Positions 54,854 to 63,340 of a DNA stretch of 64,000 nucleotides are shown one piece after another (positions within the stretch are counted from its first letter, which is position 1; the number at the start of each line of letters is the position of its first letter). The stretch is taken from positions 248,001 to 312,000 of the forward strand of contig NZ_JAFBIL020000005.1 of assembly GCF_016809835.1 (NCBI RefSeq), in the 5' to 3' direction. Position numbers and translations under genes: made by a program. The notes beneath the pieces are model-generated. The model saw only the letters and a program-made list of their open reading frames with translations. It was not told the origin of the DNA and did not search any database. Origin of the DNA: Massilia soli. Its GTDB lineage: Bacteria; Pseudomonadota; Gammaproteobacteria; Burkholderiales; Burkholderiaceae_D.

Positions 54854-56022
54854 CAAGAAGGAATCTCCACGATGCGCCCGAAATTGGCGCCGAACTTCTG
54901 CTGGTACTCGGCCATTTTTTCCATCCTTGCCTGCACGCGGGTGCGGTCCTGTACTTCGCCGGCCAACTGGCCGCAGGCGGCGTCGATATCGTCGCCGCGG
55001 GTCTTGCGGATGGTGGTCACGATGCCGGCCGCCATCAGCACTTCGGAGAACGCCTTGATGCGCGGATTTTTCGAGCGCAGCAACCCGGACTCAGGGAAGG
55101 GATTGAACGGAATCAGGTTGAACTTGCACGATACGCCGACGACCGGGTCGTTGACCAGCGCCACCAGCTCGCGCGCGTGCTCGTCGCTGTCATTGACGCC
55201 GTCGAGCATGCAATATTCAAACGTGACGAAGTCGCGCGGGGCGAATTCCAGGTAGCGCTTGCACGCGGCCATCAGCTCGCGCAGCGGGTATTTCTTATTC
55301 AGCGGCACCAGGCCGTCGCGCAGCGCATCGTTGGACGCGTGCAGCGACACCGCCAGCGCCACCGGCACTTCTTGCGACAGGCGGTCCATCATCGGCACCA
55401 CGCCCGAGGTCGACAAGGTCACGCGGCGGCGCGACAGGCCGTAGGCGTTGTCGTCGAGCATCAGCTTGAGCGCGGTGGCGGTGGGTTCGAAGTTGAGCAG
55501 GGGCTCGCCCATGCCCATCATCACCACGTTGGTGATCTGGCGCTCGCCCTTCGGACCAGGCTCGATGCCCTTGGTGCGGCGCAGCTCGAACTCGGCCATC
55601 CACAGCTGGCCGATGATTTCGGCAACCGTCAGGTTGCGGTTGAAACCTTGCTTGCCGGTCGAACAGAAGCGGCAGTTGACGGCGCAGCCAGCCTGGGTCG
55701 AGATGCACAGGGTGCCGCGGTTTTCTTCCGGGATGAACACGGTTTCGACGGCGTTGCCATTGCCCACGTCGACCAGCCACTTGCGGGTACCGTCGGTGGA
55801 CGTATTGTCGCTGATGATGCCTGGCGAGCGGATTTCGGCGCGCGTCTTGAGCTTGTCGCGCAGCGACTTGGCCAGGTCGGTCATGCTGTCGAAGTCGCTG
55901 GCGCCGAACTGGTGTATCCAGCGCTGCAACTGTTTGGCGCGGAACGGCTTCTCACCCAATTCGCCGCAGTAAGCGACGAGTTGCGCGGGATCGAAGTCCA
56001 GCAGGTTGGTGAGTGTCGTCAT
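54853..56022 (-). CDS. rlmN: Dual-specificity rRNA/tRNA adenine-C2 methyltransferase RlmN
   Basis: 389-residue radical SAM enzyme methylating C2 of A2503 in 23S rRNA and A37 of some tRNAs. Radical SAM motif [19 protein letters not shown] (CxxxCxxC, about 123-130), GMGEPLLNF, and a C-terminal conserved Cys in [15 protein letters not shown] that forms the methyl-carrying residue. Confidence 0.97.
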   Translation of the reverse strand: MTTLTNLLDFDPAQLVAYCGELGEKPFRAKQLQRWIHQFGASDFDSMTDLAKSLRDKLKTRAEIRSPGIISDNTSTDGTRKWLVDVGNGNAVETVFIPEENRGTLCISTQAGCAVNCRFCSTGKQGFNRNLTVAEIIGQLWMAEFELRRTKGIEPGPKGERQITNVVMMGMGEPLLNFEPTATALKLMLDDNAYGLSRRRVTLSTSGVVPMMDRLSQEVPVALAVSLHASNDALRDGLVPLNKKYPLRELMAACKRYLEFAPRDFVTFEYCMLDGVNDSDEHARELVALVNDPVVGVSCKFNLIPFNPFPESGLLRSKNPRIKAFSEVLMAAGIVTTIRKTRGDDIDAACGQLAGEVQDRTRVQARMEKMAEYQQKFGANFGRIVEIPS

Positions 56023-56040
56023 ATTCTTTATTCCAAAGAG

Positions 56041-56076
56041 CCGTTCCCGCGCGCGAAAGGCGGCGACAGGGAACGG
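56041..56076. repeat. Degenerate REP-like hairpin between ndk and rlmN
   Basis: CCGTTCCC and GGGAACGG arms (8 bp) around a 20-nt spacer, just upstream of the rlmN ATG and 11 bp after the ndk stop. It is a decayed member of the GTTCCCGC family. Confidence 0.5.
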
Positions 56077-56087
56077 CGGGTACTAAA

Positions 56088-56501
56088 TTACTTAACTTCT
56101 GGGAAGAAGTAAGCGATTTCTACTTTTGCAGCTTCAACAGCGTCCGAACCGTGAACCGCGTTAGCGTCGATCGAATCGGCGAAATCGGCGCGGATGGTGC
56201 CAGGTTCAGCTTTCTTTGGATCGGTTGCGCCCATCAGGTCGCGGTGTGCCAGCACGGCGTTTTCGCCTTCCAGCGCCTGGATCATGACTGGGCCGGAGAC
56301 CATGAAGTCAACCAGGTCCTTGAAGAAGCCGCGCTCTTTGTGGGCTGCGTAGAAGCCTTCAGCCTGCTCGCGCGACAGCTGGGTCATGCGGGCGGCGACG
56401 ATCTTCAGGCCAGCGCCTTCGAAACGGCTGTAGATCTGGCCGATCACGTTCTTGGCCACTGCGTCTGGTTTGATGATCGAGAGGGTGCGTTCGATTGCCA
56501 T
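56088..56501 (-). CDS. ndk: Nucleoside diphosphate kinase
   Basis: 137-residue enzyme balancing NTP pools by ping-pong phosphotransfer. [21 protein letters not shown] start, and the catalytic histidine in [24 protein letters not shown] precedes ATG 56501. Length is normal for bacterial Ndk (about 140). First gene of the long minus-strand block. Confidence 0.98.
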   Translation of the reverse strand: MAIERTLSIIKPDAVAKNVIGQIYSRFEGAGLKIVAARMTQLSREQAEGFYAAHKERGFFKDLVDFMVSGPVMIQALEGENAVLAHRDLMGATDPKKAEPGTIRADFADSIDANAVHGSDAVEAAKVEIAYFFPEVK

Positions 56502-56727
56502 GTAAAACTCCAATAAAAAGAAAGGTTTAATAATGCGTTGTAAGACTTCAATCAACCTTTGATTTTACCATATTCCACCCCACTTGATGGATATTGCAAG
56601 GCCTGGGCCAGCAATGGTAGAGTGGCGCCGGCTTTGCGCAAGCCCGTGAGGACGATTGTCCGCCGATTTGCGCAGGCGTGCTATGCTGTTCACACATTTT
56701 TACCTTATCCATTACCGGAGGCCTACT

Positions 56728-57411
56728 ATGACCCCAATGACGCAAAACACTTTCGGCATGTCGGCAGGCAGCCAGGCCGTACGCAATAAAGTATTGCGTA
56801 ACACCTACATGCTGCTCGCCATCTCGATGATTCCGACCGTGCTCGGCGCCTTCATCGGCGTCTCGCTGGCGCTGCCGATGTTCAGTGGCTTCATGGGATT
56901 CATGATCTTCATGGCAATCGCGTTCGGCTTCTTCTGGGCCATTGAAAAGAACAAGAACTCCGGCGTGGGCGTCGCCCTGCTGCTCGGTTTCACGTTCTTC
57001 ATGGGCCTGATGATGTCGCCGCTGCTGACCCGCACGCTGGGCTTCTCGAACGGCGCGCAGATGATCATGATGGCTTTCGGCGGTACCGCCTCGATCCTGG
57101 CAGTCATGGCGACCATCGCCTCGACCACCAAGCGTGACTTTTCGGCAATGGGCAAATGGCTGACCGCCGGCGTCGTTGTCGTGCTGCTGGCTGCGGTGGC
57201 CAACATCTTCCTCGGCATGCCGGCGCTGTCGATCGCGATCTCGGTACTGGTGATCGGCATCTTCTCGGCCTTCATCCTGTATGACGTGCAGCGCATCGTC
57301 AACGGCGGCGAAACCAACTACGTCACCGCCACGCTGTCGCTGTACCTGAGCATCTACAACATCTTCACCTCCCTGCTGAGCCTGATCGGCCTGGGCGGCA
57401 GCAGCGACTAA
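56728..57411 (+). CDS. Bax inhibitor-1/YccA-type membrane protein
   Basis: 227-residue protein with seven predicted membrane helices (TYMLLAISMIPTVLGAFIGV, MGFMIFMAIAFGFFWAI, ALLLGFTFFMGLMMSPLL, GAQMIMMAFGGTASILAVMATIA, WLTAGVVVVLLAAVANIFL, LSIAISVLVIGIFSAFILYD, YLSIYNIFTSLLSLIG). The conserved ILYDVQRIV and LSLYLSIYNIFTSLL near the C-terminus define the BI-1/YccA family, of which YccA is an FtsH substrate and modulator. CGGAGG lies before ATG 56728. Confidence 0.92.
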   Translation: MTPMTQNTFGMSAGSQAVRNKVLRNTYMLLAISMIPTVLGAFIGVSLALPMFSGFMGFMIFMAIAFGFFWAIEKNKNSGVGVALLLGFTFFMGLMMSPLLTRTLGFSNGAQMIMMAFGGTASILAVMATIASTTKRDFSAMGKWLTAGVVVVLLAAVANIFLGMPALSIAISVLVIGIFSAFILYDVQRIVNGGETNYVTATLSLYLSIYNIFTSLLSLIGLGGSSD

Positions 57412-57425
57412 TCGTTGCCATCCCC

Positions 57426-57456
57426 AAAAAAACCGACCCGTGGGTCGGTTTTTTTT
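57426..57456 (+). terminator. Rho-independent terminator after the BI-1 gene
   Basis: 8-bp stem ACCGACCC/GGGTCGGT with a 2-nt loop, flanked by seven A and seven T, so it may work on both strands. 15 bp after the stop. Confidence 0.92.
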
Positions 57457-57568
57457 CGCCATGTCACCGCCACGCCGTGCCCCGCGCAGGCGGGCACCCA
57501 TACCAGCGATGCCGCAAGCGCGAGACTCCGGCCCGCTAGCCGGCTTCCGTATGGATACCAGCCTGCGC

Positions 57569-57832
57569 GCACTGCTGTCCGGGATAGTCTGCTTGACAGT
57601 GCCATTGCATCAATCGGCGCTCACAGAAATCGCGACATTGAGACTTGGAATGCGAGAGTCAACGTCGCCCCTGCGAAGGCAGGGGTCCATACTGGGCATG
57701 TTTGGTATGGACCCCTGCCTTCGCAGGGGCGACGTTGGCCTGCATTGCCGATTTGGTCGTGGCTGTCGTTTCTAAATCGACGCCTGGCTGCCGAGCGATT
57801 CGTGTCAAGCAGATTATTCCGGATAGCAGTGC
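57569..57832. mobile_element. 264-bp MITE-like element with 8-bp target duplication
   Basis: Terminal inverted repeats of 29 bp (57569-57597 and 57804-57832) agree at 26 positions: outer ends GCACTGCT and AGCAGTGC. The element is bordered by an 8-bp direct duplication GCCTGCGC (57561-57568 and 57833-57840). Removing the insert restores a REP-like core, CAGCCTGCGCGGGAA, so it landed inside a REP. No ORF. Inside is a 32-bp perfect palindrome (57661-57736). Confidence 0.75.
57661..57736. repeat. Perfect 32-bp inverted repeat inside the MITE
   Basis: Arms 57661-57692 and 57705-57736 are exact reverse complements with a 12-nt loop (core CGTCGCCCCTGCGAAGGCAG). This would make a very stable hairpin in either transcript or cruciform. 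The relic copy at 33360-33390 has a shorter, simpler version. Confidence 0.9.
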
Positions 57833-57870
57833 GCCTGCGCGGGAAGGACGCAGTGATGCTTTTCTGCCAT

Positions 57871-58332
57871 CTAGTAAGGGCTGGTGGCGGGGCGGCCCGC
57901 CGTGTCGACCCAGGCGTCATGCTCCAGCGAGCGGTCGCGCAGGCACACCCGGTCGTGCTCGGGATAAGTGATCCGGTCGACCTGCGCGCGCGTGCCGACT
58001 ACCAGGCAGGTGGTCGGCAGCGCGCTGCGGTTCCAAAGGCAGTGGCCGACCGCAACGCCGGCGCGGAAGGTTGCCGCGTCGCCGGGATGCAAGAGCGTTT
58101 CGGTGTCGCCTTCGACCAGCGTTACCTGCCCGGCGAGCACATACACCATCTCATCCTCGGCGCTATGCCAGTGCTTGATCGAGGAGCAACTACCGGGCTG
58201 CAGGATCTCAAGGTAGGAGCCGAACTGGGTCAGCCCTCCGGCTTCCGAAATCCAGTGCACCTGGTCCGGCGCGCCGCCCCCTTGCCCCTGGTTTTCTTCC
58301 TTGATGAAGCTCTCTGGCGTGTGTTTTGGCAT
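57871..58332 (-). CDS. Cupin-domain protein
   Basis: 153-residue single-cupin protein. Metal-site motif 1 HWHSAEDEMVYVLAG (about 54-68) and motif 2 LLHPGDAATFRAGVAVGHCLWN (about 81-102) are present. Enzymatic or sugar/ligand-binding role unknown. Its start is 4 bp after the stop of the multi-PAS hybrid kinase, so they form one transcription unit. Confidence 0.85.
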   Translation of the reverse strand: MPKHTPESFIKEENQGQGGGAPDQVHWISEAGGLTQFGSYLEILQPGSCSSIKHWHSAEDEMVYVLAGQVTLVEGDTETLLHPGDAATFRAGVAVGHCLWNRSALPTTCLVVGTRAQVDRITYPEHDRVCLRDRSLEHDAWVDTAGRPATSPY

Positions 58333-58336
58333 GCGC

Positions 58337-60757
58337 TTATCCTTTTTTGTAGAGCGTGGCGGCCTGGTCGACCAGCGCCATCACGTCGCCCAGCCGGACC
58401 GGCTTGACCAGGTGACGGTCGAAGCCGGCCGCCAGCGCGCGCGCCCGGTCGCTGGCCTGGCCGTAGCCAGTGACGGCCACCAGCATCGCGCCGGCCGTTT
58501 CGGGCATGCCGCGCAGCGTGCGCGCCAGCGCGTAGCCGTCGATGTCGGGAAGGCCGATGTCGAGGAACAGCAGTGCCGGCGCACAGCGGCGCGCCATCTC
58601 GATCGCTTCGGCGGCGTCGTACGATACGGCAACTTTGTGGCCGACCGCCTCAAGCAGCATCGTCAGGGTCAGCGCGGCGTCGCGGTTGTCATCGACCACC
58701 ATCAGCTGCAAGCCGCGCGCATCCGCGGCAACCGCGGCGGCGGCCAGCGGCGCGGCGGCGGTCGAGGAAGCTGCAGCGGTCGCGGTCGCAGCGTCGCACA
58801 GCGGCAAACGCACCGTGAAGCAGCTGCCCTTGCCCGGTCCGCCGCTGTGGGCCACCACCGTGCCGGCGTGCAGTTCGACCAGGCTCTTGACCAGCGCCAG
58901 CCCCAGCCCCAGTCCGCCCTGGGAACGGTCGGGCGAGCGCTCGGCCTGGGTAAACAGGTCGAACACGTAAGGCAGCAGCGGCGGCGCGATCCCGATGCCG
59001 TTGTCTTCGACGCTGATCTCGGCCTGGCCATCCACCGCGGCCAGCCGCAGGATGATGCGGCCGTCCGCCTGGGTGAACTTGGCCGCGTTGTTGAGCAGGT
59101 TCGAGAACACCTGGATCAGGCGGGTGCGGTCGCCCCTGACCGAGACGTCCTGTTCCGGCGCCTGGATCGTGAATTGCTGGTGCTTGGTCTCGAGCATCGC
59201 GTGCACCTGCTCGACCGCGTCGGCGACCAGGTCGTTGAGCACCAGCGTTTCTTCATGCAAGGTCACCAGTCCGCGCGTGACCCGCGAGACGTCCAGCAGG
59301 TCGTCCACCAGCTTGGTCATGTGCGACACCTGGCGGCTGATGATGTCGCTGGTGTGGCGAACCCGTTTTTCGTCCAGCGCCGTCAGCTTGAGCAGTTCGG
59401 CCGCGGTGCTGATCGGCGCCAGCGGGTTGCGCAGCTCGTGCGCCAGCATCGCCAGGAATTCATCCTTGCGGCGGTTGGCGGCGCGCAGCTCGCTTTGGGC
59501 CGTCTCGATGGCCGTCACGTCGGTGTCGGTGCCGAACCACTGGATGATCGCACCAGTTCCGTCGTGCAATGGCGCGGCGCGGATGAAGTAGGTGCGGTAG
59601 TCGCCCTGCGCCGACCGGATCCGCACCTGGACTTCATAGGGCTCGCCGCTGGCATGGGCGCGGGTACGTTCGGCCACCAGCAGCGCGCGGTCGTCCGGAT
59701 GGATGAAGTCGAGCCAGCGACCCGCCTCCAGCTGCTCGGGCGTCGAGCCGGTGTAGTCGTACCAGCGGTCGTTATACCAGTGCAGCTGGCCGGCAGCGTC
59801 GGCCATCCAGGCCAGGTGAGGAATGGTGTTTGCCAGGTCGCGCAGGCGTTGTTCGCTCTCGCGCAGCGCCAGGCTCGCCATCACCGCATCGGTCACGTCG
59901 CTGCCTTCGACGAAAATGCCGGACACCTGGCCGAGGTGGTCGCGGGTCGGCTGGTAGACGAAATTGAGGTAGCGCTGTTCGATGGTGCCGTCGGATGAGC
60001 GCTTGAGCATGAGCGGCACTTCGCGCCCGATGAATGGTTCGCCGGTCCGATAGACCTGGTCGAGCAGGTCGAAAAAACCCTGGCCTGCAACCTCCGGCAA
60101 TACGTCGCGCGCGCTTTTGCCGATGATGTTGCCGCGCTCGCCGATCAGCTCCAGGTAGGCGGTGTTGGCGATCTCGAACACATGGTCCTTGTCGCGCAGC
60201 ACGGCGATGATCCCGGGCGCCTGGTAGAACAGCTGGCGCAGGCGGTCGACCTCCTGGGTGCGGTGATTCTCGGCCAGCACCTGCTCGGTGGTTTCGGTGC
60301 AGGCGCAATAGACCCCGGCCACGTTTCCCCGCTCGTCGCGCATCGGCGCGTACGAGAAGGTGAACCAGGTCTGCTCGATGAAGCCCTTGCGCATCAGCTG
60401 CAGCGGCAAGTTCTTGTGGTAGGTGGAGTGCCCCGCCATCGCCTGCTCGATGATCGGGTAGATGTCGCTCCAGATCTCGGACCAGATTTGCTGGAACGGC
60501 TGGCCAAGCGCGGCGGGATGCTTGGCGCCGAGGATCTCGGCATAGGCATCGTTGTACAGGAAGCTCAGCGTGGGGCCCCAGGCGACAAACATCGGGAACG
60601 ACGTATTGAGCATCAGCCCGACGACGGCGGACAGCGATTGCGGCCAATGCGCAGCGTCGCCCAGGGGCGAGCGGGACCAGTCGAGCGAGCGCATCAAGGC
60701 ACCAGCCTCGCCGCCCGCGGTCAGGAATGCGGGCATTGGTGCAATATCTTCACGCAT
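58337..60757 (-). CDS. Soluble multi-PAS hybrid histidine kinase
   Basis: 806-residue kinase without membrane segments. Three PAS-like domains (about 40-165 with FPMFVAWGPTLSFLYNDAYAEILG; about 175-300 with RQLFYQAPGIIAVL; about 315-430 with IPHLAWMADAAGQLHWYNDRWYDYTG). HisKA has DEFLAMLAHELRNPLAPIS (H about 450), HATPase_c has NLLNNAAKFT, DNGIGIA and GGLGLGLALVKSLV, then an Ala-rich linker and a C-terminal REC (about 690-800) with LMVVDDNRDAALTL and LLFLDIGLPDIDG. ATG 60757 has AAGG 8-9 bases upstream. The signal is unknown; the cupin gene follows directly. Confidence 0.9.
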   Translation of the reverse strand: MREDIAPMPAFLTAGGEAGALMRSLDWSRSPLGDAAHWPQSLSAVVGLMLNTSFPMFVAWGPTLSFLYNDAYAEILGAKHPAALGQPFQQIWSEIWSDIYPIIEQAMAGHSTYHKNLPLQLMRKGFIEQTWFTFSYAPMRDERGNVAGVYCACTETTEQVLAENHRTQEVDRLRQLFYQAPGIIAVLRDKDHVFEIANTAYLELIGERGNIIGKSARDVLPEVAGQGFFDLLDQVYRTGEPFIGREVPLMLKRSSDGTIEQRYLNFVYQPTRDHLGQVSGIFVEGSDVTDAVMASLALRESEQRLRDLANTIPHLAWMADAAGQLHWYNDRWYDYTGSTPEQLEAGRWLDFIHPDDRALLVAERTRAHASGEPYEVQVRIRSAQGDYRTYFIRAAPLHDGTGAIIQWFGTDTDVTAIETAQSELRAANRRKDEFLAMLAHELRNPLAPISTAAELLKLTALDEKRVRHTSDIISRQVSHMTKLVDDLLDVSRVTRGLVTLHEETLVLNDLVADAVEQVHAMLETKHQQFTIQAPEQDVSVRGDRTRLIQVFSNLLNNAAKFTQADGRIILRLAAVDGQAEISVEDNGIGIAPPLLPYVFDLFTQAERSPDRSQGGLGLGLALVKSLVELHAGTVVAHSGGPGKGSCFTVRLPLCDAATATAAASSTAAAPLAAAAVAADARGLQLMVVDDNRDAALTLTMLLEAVGHKVAVSYDAAEAIEMARRCAPALLFLDIGLPDIDGYALARTLRGMPETAGAMLVAVTGYGQASDRARALAAGFDRHLVKPVRLGDVMALVDQAATLYKKG

Positions 60758-60834
60758 CGGCAAAGCCTTTTCTACTCACAAGTTGTCGCGAGTATAAAGG
60801 ATGCCCGGCGCCCCCGTCAGAGCGCGAACGTACA

Positions 60835-62175
60835 TTAGGCGAGATCGAACACGGCCATCGACTCCACGTGGGAGGTGTGCGGGAACATGTTGACCACGCC
60901 AGCCTTGCTGAGCACGTAGCCTGCTTCGTGCACCAGCACGCCGGCGTCGCGCGCCAGCGTCGACGGGCTGCAGGACACGTAGACAATGCGCTTTGGCATC
61001 ATTTCAGGGTGGCTGGCGCGCAGGCCTGCCAGCGCTGCCGACAAGGCGGCGGCGCCGTCGCGCGGCGGATCGATCAGCATGCGGTCGAACTTGCCGAGGG
61101 CGACCAGGTCCTCGGTGGTCACGTCGAACAGGTTGCGGGTGAAGAAGGCAGTCTTTTCCGACAAGCCGTTGGCGCGCGCATTGGACAACGCGCGCTCGGT
61201 CAGCGCAGTGCTGCCCTCGATGCCGACCACTTCGCGCGCCAGTGTTGCCAGCGGCAAGGTGAAGTTGCCCAGGCCGCAGAACAGGTCGGCGACGCGCTCG
61301 TCAGCCTGCACGTCCAGCAACAGCAGCGCCTTGTGCACCAGCACCCGGTTGATATGGTGGTTCACCTGGGTAAAGTCGGTCGGCTTGAATGGCATCCGGA
61401 CATTAAACTCGGGCAAGCTGTAATACAATTCCTTGCCGATTGGATAGAACGGCGCCGCGGTATCGGGTCCGCCTGGCTGCAGCCACCACTGGATGTTCCA
61501 CTGGTCGGCGAAGGCTTGCATCAGCGCTTCGTCCTGGGCGCTCAACGCGTCCATGTTGCGCATTACCATGACCGTCAGCTCTTCGCCGATCGCCAGTTCG
61601 ATCTGCGGCACCTTGTTGTAGATGGACATCGCGGCGATCATCTCGCGCAGCGGCACCAGCATGGCCGATACATGTGGCGGGAGAACATGGCATTCGGTGA
61701 TGTCGGCAACAAAACTCGATCCGCGCTCGTTAAAGCCGACCAGCACCACCTCGCGCTTGGCCAGGTAGCGTGCCGACAGGCGCGCGCGGTAGCGGTAGCC
61801 CCAGGTCGGGCCGTACATCGGCCGCATGACGTTGCCGGCCTTGACCTTGCTGATGTGCCACAGGTTATCTTCCAGCACGCGCTGCTTGACGGCGACCTGG
61901 GCCGATGGCTCCATGTGCTGCATCGAGCAGCCGCCGCAGACACCGAAATGCGGGCAGCGCGGCGCAACGCGCATCGACGATTCGCGGTGCAGCACCGTCA
62001 TGTGCCCGGCCTCCCAGTTCTTCTTTTTCTTGGTCGTCGCGAAGCTGACCCGCTCGCCCGGCAGCGCGCCTTCGACAAACACCACCTTGCCCGGCGAGCC
62101 GTCTTCATTGTCGAGGTGGCCGACGCCGCGCGCGTCCATGTCGAGGGATTTGATGTCGATGATCTTGTCGTGCAT
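60835..62175 (-). CDS. rlmD: 23S rRNA (uracil-C5)-methyltransferase RlmD
   Basis: 446-residue enzyme forming m5U1939 in 23S rRNA. Weak TRAM domain (MHDKIIDIKSLDMDARGVGHLDNEDGSPGKVVFVEGALPGE), [4Fe-4S] cysteines in CPHFGVCGGCSMQHM, SAM motif DLFCGLGNFTLPLA, and catalytic SCSPSTLARD near the C-terminus. ATG 62175 begins the TRAM domain. Downstream of rpoS, separated by a REP-like repeat. Confidence 0.94.
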   Translation of the reverse strand: MHDKIIDIKSLDMDARGVGHLDNEDGSPGKVVFVEGALPGERVSFATTKKKKNWEAGHMTVLHRESSMRVAPRCPHFGVCGGCSMQHMEPSAQVAVKQRVLEDNLWHISKVKAGNVMRPMYGPTWGYRYRARLSARYLAKREVVLVGFNERGSSFVADITECHVLPPHVSAMLVPLREMIAAMSIYNKVPQIELAIGEELTVMVMRNMDALSAQDEALMQAFADQWNIQWWLQPGGPDTAAPFYPIGKELYYSLPEFNVRMPFKPTDFTQVNHHINRVLVHKALLLLDVQADERVADLFCGLGNFTLPLATLAREVVGIEGSTALTERALSNARANGLSEKTAFFTRNLFDVTTEDLVALGKFDRMLIDPPRDGAAALSAALAGLRASHPEMMPKRIVYVSCSPSTLARDAGVLVHEAGYVLSKAGVVNMFPHTSHVESMAVFDLA

Positions 62176-62213
62176 AGCGATAAGGGATGGGGAAAGTGGT
62201 GTGGTGAATTCAC

Positions 62214-62292
62214 CGTCATTCCGGCCCACGCGGGAATCGATGCCACCTCTGCGCGGAGGAGCGATGGGTTCCCGCGTTCGCGGGAACGACGG
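62214..62292. repeat. REP-like repeat between rlmD and rpoS
   Basis: Right arm is a typical GGTTCCCGCGTTCGCGGGAACGAC unit in its core (GTTCCCGCG/CGCGGGAAC); the left arm is degenerate (CGTCATTCCGGCCCACGCGGGAAT-like). It lies in the 143-bp gap between the genes. Confidence 0.75.
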
Positions 62293-62318
62293 CGTTTCGG
62301 CTGCTCAGCCGGTGCGCA

Positions 62319-63317
62319 TCATAGCAAGGAATCGCGCACCACGCCACGCGAGGCCATCGCCCGCTTCAGCTTGATCAGCGCTTCCTGCTGGATCTGGCGC
62401 ACCCGCTCGCGCGTCACGCCCATCTCTTCGGCCAGGGTTTCCAGGGTGGCCGGATCGTCGTTGTCGAGGCCAAATCGGCGCATCACCACGATGCGCTGCT
62501 TGTCCGGCAGGCGGCTGAGCCAGTCGCGCACCAGCAGCGTCATTTCGTGGTGTTCGGCGCGCGAATCGGGGGCGTCGTCGGCGTCGCCAGGCAGCATGTC
62601 CATCAGGCTGGACTGGGGATCGTTGTCCAGCGGGGCGTCGAGCGAGGTGGCGTGCTCGGACAGCGCCAGGATGTCCTGCACCTCCTCGACCGGCCGCCCG
62701 ACCAGGTGGGCGATGTCTTCGGCCTTGGCGTCCTTGCCGTCATGGTGCTGGGCTTCGAGGTGGTATTTGGCGCGCAGGATCTGGTTCAGCTCGCGCACCA
62801 TGTGCACCGGCAAGCGCACCGTGCGCGCCTGGTTCATGATGGCGCGCTCGATGCTCTGGCGGATCCACCAGGTGGCGTAGGTCGAAAAACGGAAGCCGCG
62901 CTCGGGCTCGAACTTGTCGATCGCGCGCATCAAGCCGATATTGCCTTCCTCGATCATGTCGAGCAGCACGACGCCGCGGTTGATGTAGTGCTTGGCGATC
63001 GACACCACCAGCCGCAGGTTGTGCTCGATCATGGCCTGGCGCGCGTCGAAGTCGCCCGCCTTGGCCAAGGTGGCGAAATGCACTTCCTGGGGCGCGGTAA
63101 GCAACGCCCTGGTGCCGATCTGGTTCAGGTAATGCTGGGTGGTGTCGGTGGAGAGCTCGGCTGCCAGCACTTTCTTGAGCTCGTCAACGGTCTCGAGTAC
63201 CGGAACCGCTTCGGCCCCGCTGGCGGGCGCGTCGCCGCCCTCGCCGTCATCTATCGCCTCGTCGGGATAATCATCGGCCGAGGGGTCGTCTTCAAGTTGG
63301 CGCGGCGAGTGTGACAT
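62319..63317 (-). CDS. rpoS: RNA polymerase sigma factor RpoS
   Basis: 332-residue stationary-phase/general stress sigma factor. Region 1.2 [23 protein letters not shown], region 2 [55 protein letters not shown], region 3 and region 4.2 [25 protein letters not shown]. An acidic N-terminal extension (about 45 residues) precedes. Downstream of nlpD as in most beta/gammaproteobacteria; an rpoS promoter inside nlpD would be expected. Confidence 0.97.
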   Translation of the reverse strand: MSHSPRQLEDDPSADDYPDEAIDDGEGGDAPASGAEAVPVLETVDELKKVLAAELSTDTTQHYLNQIGTRALLTAPQEVHFATLAKAGDFDARQAMIEHNLRLVVSIAKHYINRGVVLLDMIEEGNIGLMRAIDKFEPERGFRFSTYATWWIRQSIERAIMNQARTVRLPVHMVRELNQILRAKYHLEAQHHDGKDAKAEDIAHLVGRPVEEVQDILALSEHATSLDAPLDNDPQSSLMDMLPGDADDAPDSRAEHHEMTLLVRDWLSRLPDKQRIVVMRRFGLDNDDPATLETLAEEMGVTRERVRQIQQEALIKLKRAMASRGVVRDSLL

Positions 63318-63340
63318 TTGCTACTCTCCGGAAGGAGTGT

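Larger units (their letters stand above)
57457..57870. other. Repeat-filled intergenic region before the cupin gene
   Basis: About 410 bp holding a REP-type unit near 57474-57500 (core GCCCCGCGCAGGCGGGC), the MITE and flanking REP halves. I see no coding sequence or RNA gene. Confidence 0.7.

Noticed and set aside
60727-62880. 717-codon frame antisense to rlmD and rpoS
   Set aside because: Spans two certain genes on the opposite strand plus a REP region; no domain content.
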